Source of the DNA: Hyphomicrobiales bacterium
Lineage (GTDB): Bacteria; Pseudomonadota; Alphaproteobacteria; Rhizobiales; Xanthobacteraceae
Assembly: GCA_026400425.1 (NCBI GenBank)
Contig: JAPLPC010000091.1
Span: 16,554 to 24,214, forward strand
Direction of reading: 5' to 3'
Length of the DNA stretch: 7,661 bases
The notes under the pieces are model-generated. The model ran no database searches, was not told the origin of the DNA, and was given only the letters and a program-made list of their open reading frames with translations. This document shows, piece by piece, positions 5,958-7,661 of the stretch; the stretch's first letter is position 1; every line of letters starts with the position of its first letter. Both the position numbers and the translations under genes were made by a program.

Positions 5958-6422
5958 ATGGCTGCCCTCACCCTCAAAATCAACGGGGAGTCGCGTCAGA
6001 TCGACGTCGCCCCGGATACTCCGCTTCTTTGGGCCATCCGTGATGGCGCTGGTCTCACCGGCACAAAATATGGCTGTGGCGTCGCGCAATGCGGCGCCTG
6101 CACGGTCTATCTCGATGGTCAGCCCGTGCGCTCGTGTTCGATGCCGGTCTCGGCGGTCGGCACCAGCGAGGTGACGACCATTGAGGGCCTCAGCAGCAAG
6201 GAAGCCAAAGCGGTGCAGGCGGCTTGGGTCGCCCATGATGTGCCGCAGTGCGGCTACTGCCAGTCGGGCCAGGTCATGAGTGCGGCATCGTTGCTCAACC
6301 TCAATCCCAAGCCCACCGACGAGGACATCGACCTGGCGATGAACGGCAATATCTGTCGTTGCGCCACTTATGTCCGCATTCGCGCTGCGATCCACAGCGC
6401 CGCCAAGACGCTGGAGGGCTGA
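5958..6422 (+). CDS. Small 2[2Fe-2S] subunit of a molybdenum hydroxylase (isoquinoline 1-oxidoreductase alpha-like)
   Basis: A 154-residue electron-transfer subunit of a xanthine-oxidase-family enzyme (COG2080 type). The N-terminal plant-ferredoxin-like domain (1-75) binds one cluster through C40, C45, C48 and C60 (YGCGVAQCGACTV). The all-helical C-terminal domain binds the second through C98, C101, C133 and C135 (QCGYCQSGQ and NICRCATY). All eight ligands are present and the length is normal, so the subunit should be functional. It passes electrons from the molybdenum site to an acceptor outside the complex. There is no signal peptide, so if the enzyme is periplasmic it would travel with the Tat-bearing large subunit. 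AGGA about eight bases before the ATG supports the start. The partner begins two bases after the stop. The substrate cannot be read from this subunit. Confidence 0.93.
   Translation: MAALTLKINGESRQIDVAPDTPLLWAIRDGAGLTGTKYGCGVAQCGACTVYLDGQPVRSCSMPVSAVGTSEVTTIEGLSSKEAKAVQAAWVAHDVPQCGYCQSGQVMSAASLLNLNPKPTDEDIDLAMNGNICRCATYVRIRAAIHSAAKTLEG
6413..6418 (+). promoter_or_regulatory. Ribosome binding site GGAGGG of the large-subunit gene
   Basis: A near-perfect Shine-Dalgarno sequence lies within the last codons of the small-subunit gene, six bases before the ATG at 6425. It decides the start of the large subunit. Confidence 0.8.
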
Positions 6423-6424
6423 TC

Positions 6425-7661
6425 ATGACCGTTCATGACACCAAATTGTCGCGCCGGACGTTGCTCAAGGGCGGGGCCGGTCTCGTCATCGGTGCTTATG
6501 TGGCGCGCGCCGACAAGCTGTTCGCGCAGACCGCGGCCAAGCCGAAAATCAATATCGCACCGAACACCTTTCTGATCATCAAGCCGGACAACACCGTGAC
6601 CGTGCTGATCAAGGGAATCGAGTTTGGGCAGGGGCAGTATACGGGCATGGCGACACTGGTGGCCGAGGAGCTCGATGCCGACTGGTCGCAGATGCGGGCC
6701 GCCCACGCGCCCTCGAATCCGGAATTGTACAAGAACCTCGCTTTCGGCATGCAGGGCACCGGCGGCTCGACCGCGGTGGCCAACTCCTACACCCAGATGC
6801 GCCAGGTCGGCGCGGCCGCGCGGCAGATGCTGGTCGCAGCGGCGGCCGAGGCATGGCAGGTGCCTGCTGGCGAGATCACCGTCGATAGTGGCGTGATCAA
6901 GCATGCATCCGGCAAGGAAGGCCGGTTCGGCGAATTCGCGGACAAGGCGATGGGACTCCCGGTCCCCGCCGATCCGCAACTGAAGGATCCTGCGAATTTC
7001 AAACTGATCGGCAAGGAAGGCGTCGTCAAACGCCTCGACAGTGCCGAGAAGACCGACGGCACGGCATTCTATACGCTCGATATCAACGAGCCTGACATGC
7101 TCACCGTGCTGATCGCGCGGTCGCCGAAGTTCGGAGGGACGGTCGCCTCGTTCGATGCGACAGCCGCCAAGGCGGTCGCTGGCGTCGTCGACGTCAAGCA
7201 GGTGCCGACCGGCGTCGCCGTCTACGCCAAAGGATTCTGGGCGGCCAAGACGGGGCGCGACGCGCTAAAGATTTCGTGGGACGAGAGCAAGGCCGAGAAG
7301 CGCGGCAGTCCCGAACTGCTGGCGCAATTCCGCGCCCTGTCGAAAAAGCCCGGCAAGACCGTCAAGGCCGACGGTGATTTCGACGGATCAATGGCCAAAG
7401 GCGGCCGCGTGATTGAGGTCGAATATGTCTTCCCGTATCTCGCTCATGCCGCGATGGAGCCGCTCAACGCGTTCCTGAAGTGGGACGGCGACACCGCCTA
7501 TGCGCGCTATGGCTGCCAGTTTCCGACTCCGGATCACATGGCGATCTCGAAAGTCCTCGGCCTGCCGATCGAGAAGGTGAAGATCGACACGATTCTGGCC
7601 GGCGGCAGCTTCGGCCGTCGCGCCCAGCAGAGCACCCATCAGGCGATCGAATTGGCCGAAG
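6425..7661 (+). CDS. Molybdopterin-binding large subunit of a molybdenum hydroxylase (isoquinoline 1-oxidoreductase beta-like), 3' end cut by window
   Basis: 412 codons are open from the ATG at 6425 to the window edge; family members usually exceed 700 residues, so roughly the N-terminal half is visible. Residues 1-34 are a Tat signal (SRRTLLKGGAGLVIGAYVA, 9-27), indicating export of the folded cofactor-loaded enzyme. The mature part has molybdopterin-binding motifs: GIEFGQGQYTGMATLVAEEL (64-83), MQGTGGSTAV (109-118), YLAHAAMEPLNA (338-349) and AGGSFGRRAQQ (392-402). The arrangement, with a cofactor-binding segment ahead of the xanthine-dehydrogenase a/b-hammerhead (about 200-285), is typical of the IorB-like branch of COG1529. 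GGAGGG (6413-6418), six bases before the ATG and inside the end of the small-subunit gene, is an excellent ribosome site and implies coupled translation. The catalytic glutamate lies beyond the window. No FAD subunit is present between the genes, so a cytochrome or other acceptor is likely. Substrate unknown: N-heterocycle or aldehyde are possibilities. Confidence 0.93.
   Translation, partial: MTVHDTKLSRRTLLKGGAGLVIGAYVARADKLFAQTAAKPKINIAPNTFLIIKPDNTVTVLIKGIEFGQGQYTGMATLVAEELDADWSQMRAAHAPSNPELYKNLAFGMQGTGGSTAVANSYTQMRQVGAAARQMLVAAAAEAWQVPAGEITVDSGVIKHASGKEGRFGEFADKAMGLPVPADPQLKDPANFKLIGKEGVVKRLDSAEKTDGTAFYTLDINEPDMLTVLIARSPKFGGTVASFDATAAKAVAGVVDVKQVPTGVAVYAKGFWAAKTGRDALKISWDESKAEKRGSPELLAQFRALSKKPGKTVKADGDFDGSMAKGGRVIEVEYVFPYLAHAAMEPLNAFLKWDGDTAYARYGCQFPTPDHMAISKVLGLPIEKVKIDTILAGGSFGRRAQQSTHQAIELAE

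Noticed and set aside
5465..5983. 172-codon minus-strand frame across the intergenic repeats
   Set aside because: It translates both REP-like units into Pro/Arg-rich sequence and has no plausible start or domain.
1..7661. CRISPR array, tRNA or rRNA gene, insertion sequence, toxin-antitoxin or phage genes
   Set aside because: I saw no regularly spaced direct repeats, cloverleaf-like sequence, transposase motif or paired small-gene module anywhere in the window.

Overview
The window looks like a chromosomal segment from an alphaproteobacterium of the Nitrobacteraceae (Bradyrhizobium / Rhodopseudomonas / Afipia / Tardiphaga type). The pointers are a GC-rich composition with strong GC preference at third codon positions, and a set of genes that I recognise from that group: a DUF2336-type protein start, a one-cysteine anti-sigma factor paired with its ECF sigma factor, a TIGR03808-like twin-arginine repeat protein next to a TIGR03809-like small protein, and rhizobial-type GC-rich palindromic intergenic repeats. 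The genus is an inference from memory of these families, not from a search.

Layout. On the minus strand at the left are the first 56 codons of a DUF2336-like protein and, upstream of it, a complete membrane-bound GGDEF diguanylate cyclase (1400-252). A divergent intergenic region of about 410 bases separates these from an ECF sigma factor (1811-2380, +) and its membrane-spanning anti-sigma factor (2377-3156, +), which are translationally coupled by an ATGA overlap. A regulatory stretch at about 3245-3475 follows, with two tandem CtrA-type boxes, a DnaA-type box and two GANTC sites, in front of a small protein of the TIGR03809 type (about 3508-4044, +). Converging on it is a Tat-exported, predicted right-handed beta-helix protein (5468-4104, -). 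A roughly 490-base gap contains a pair of inverted, GC-rich REP-like elements. The window closes with a two-gene operon for a periplasmic molybdenum hydroxylase of the isoquinoline 1-oxidoreductase / xanthine oxidase family: a small 2[2Fe-2S] subunit (5958-6422) and the Tat-signal-bearing large molybdopterin subunit (6425 onward, cut by the window end).

The genes fall into independent units rather than one pathway: c-di-GMP signalling, envelope-stress type transcription control, a small cell-cycle-linked pair of uncharacterised genes, and a periplasmic oxidoreductase. I found no CRISPR, RNA gene, insertion sequence or defence system. The most interesting signals are the clustered cell-cycle regulatory motifs at 3249-3473 and the anti-sigma factor whose periplasmic domain resembles a subtilisin-type propeptide although no protease gene is adjacent.
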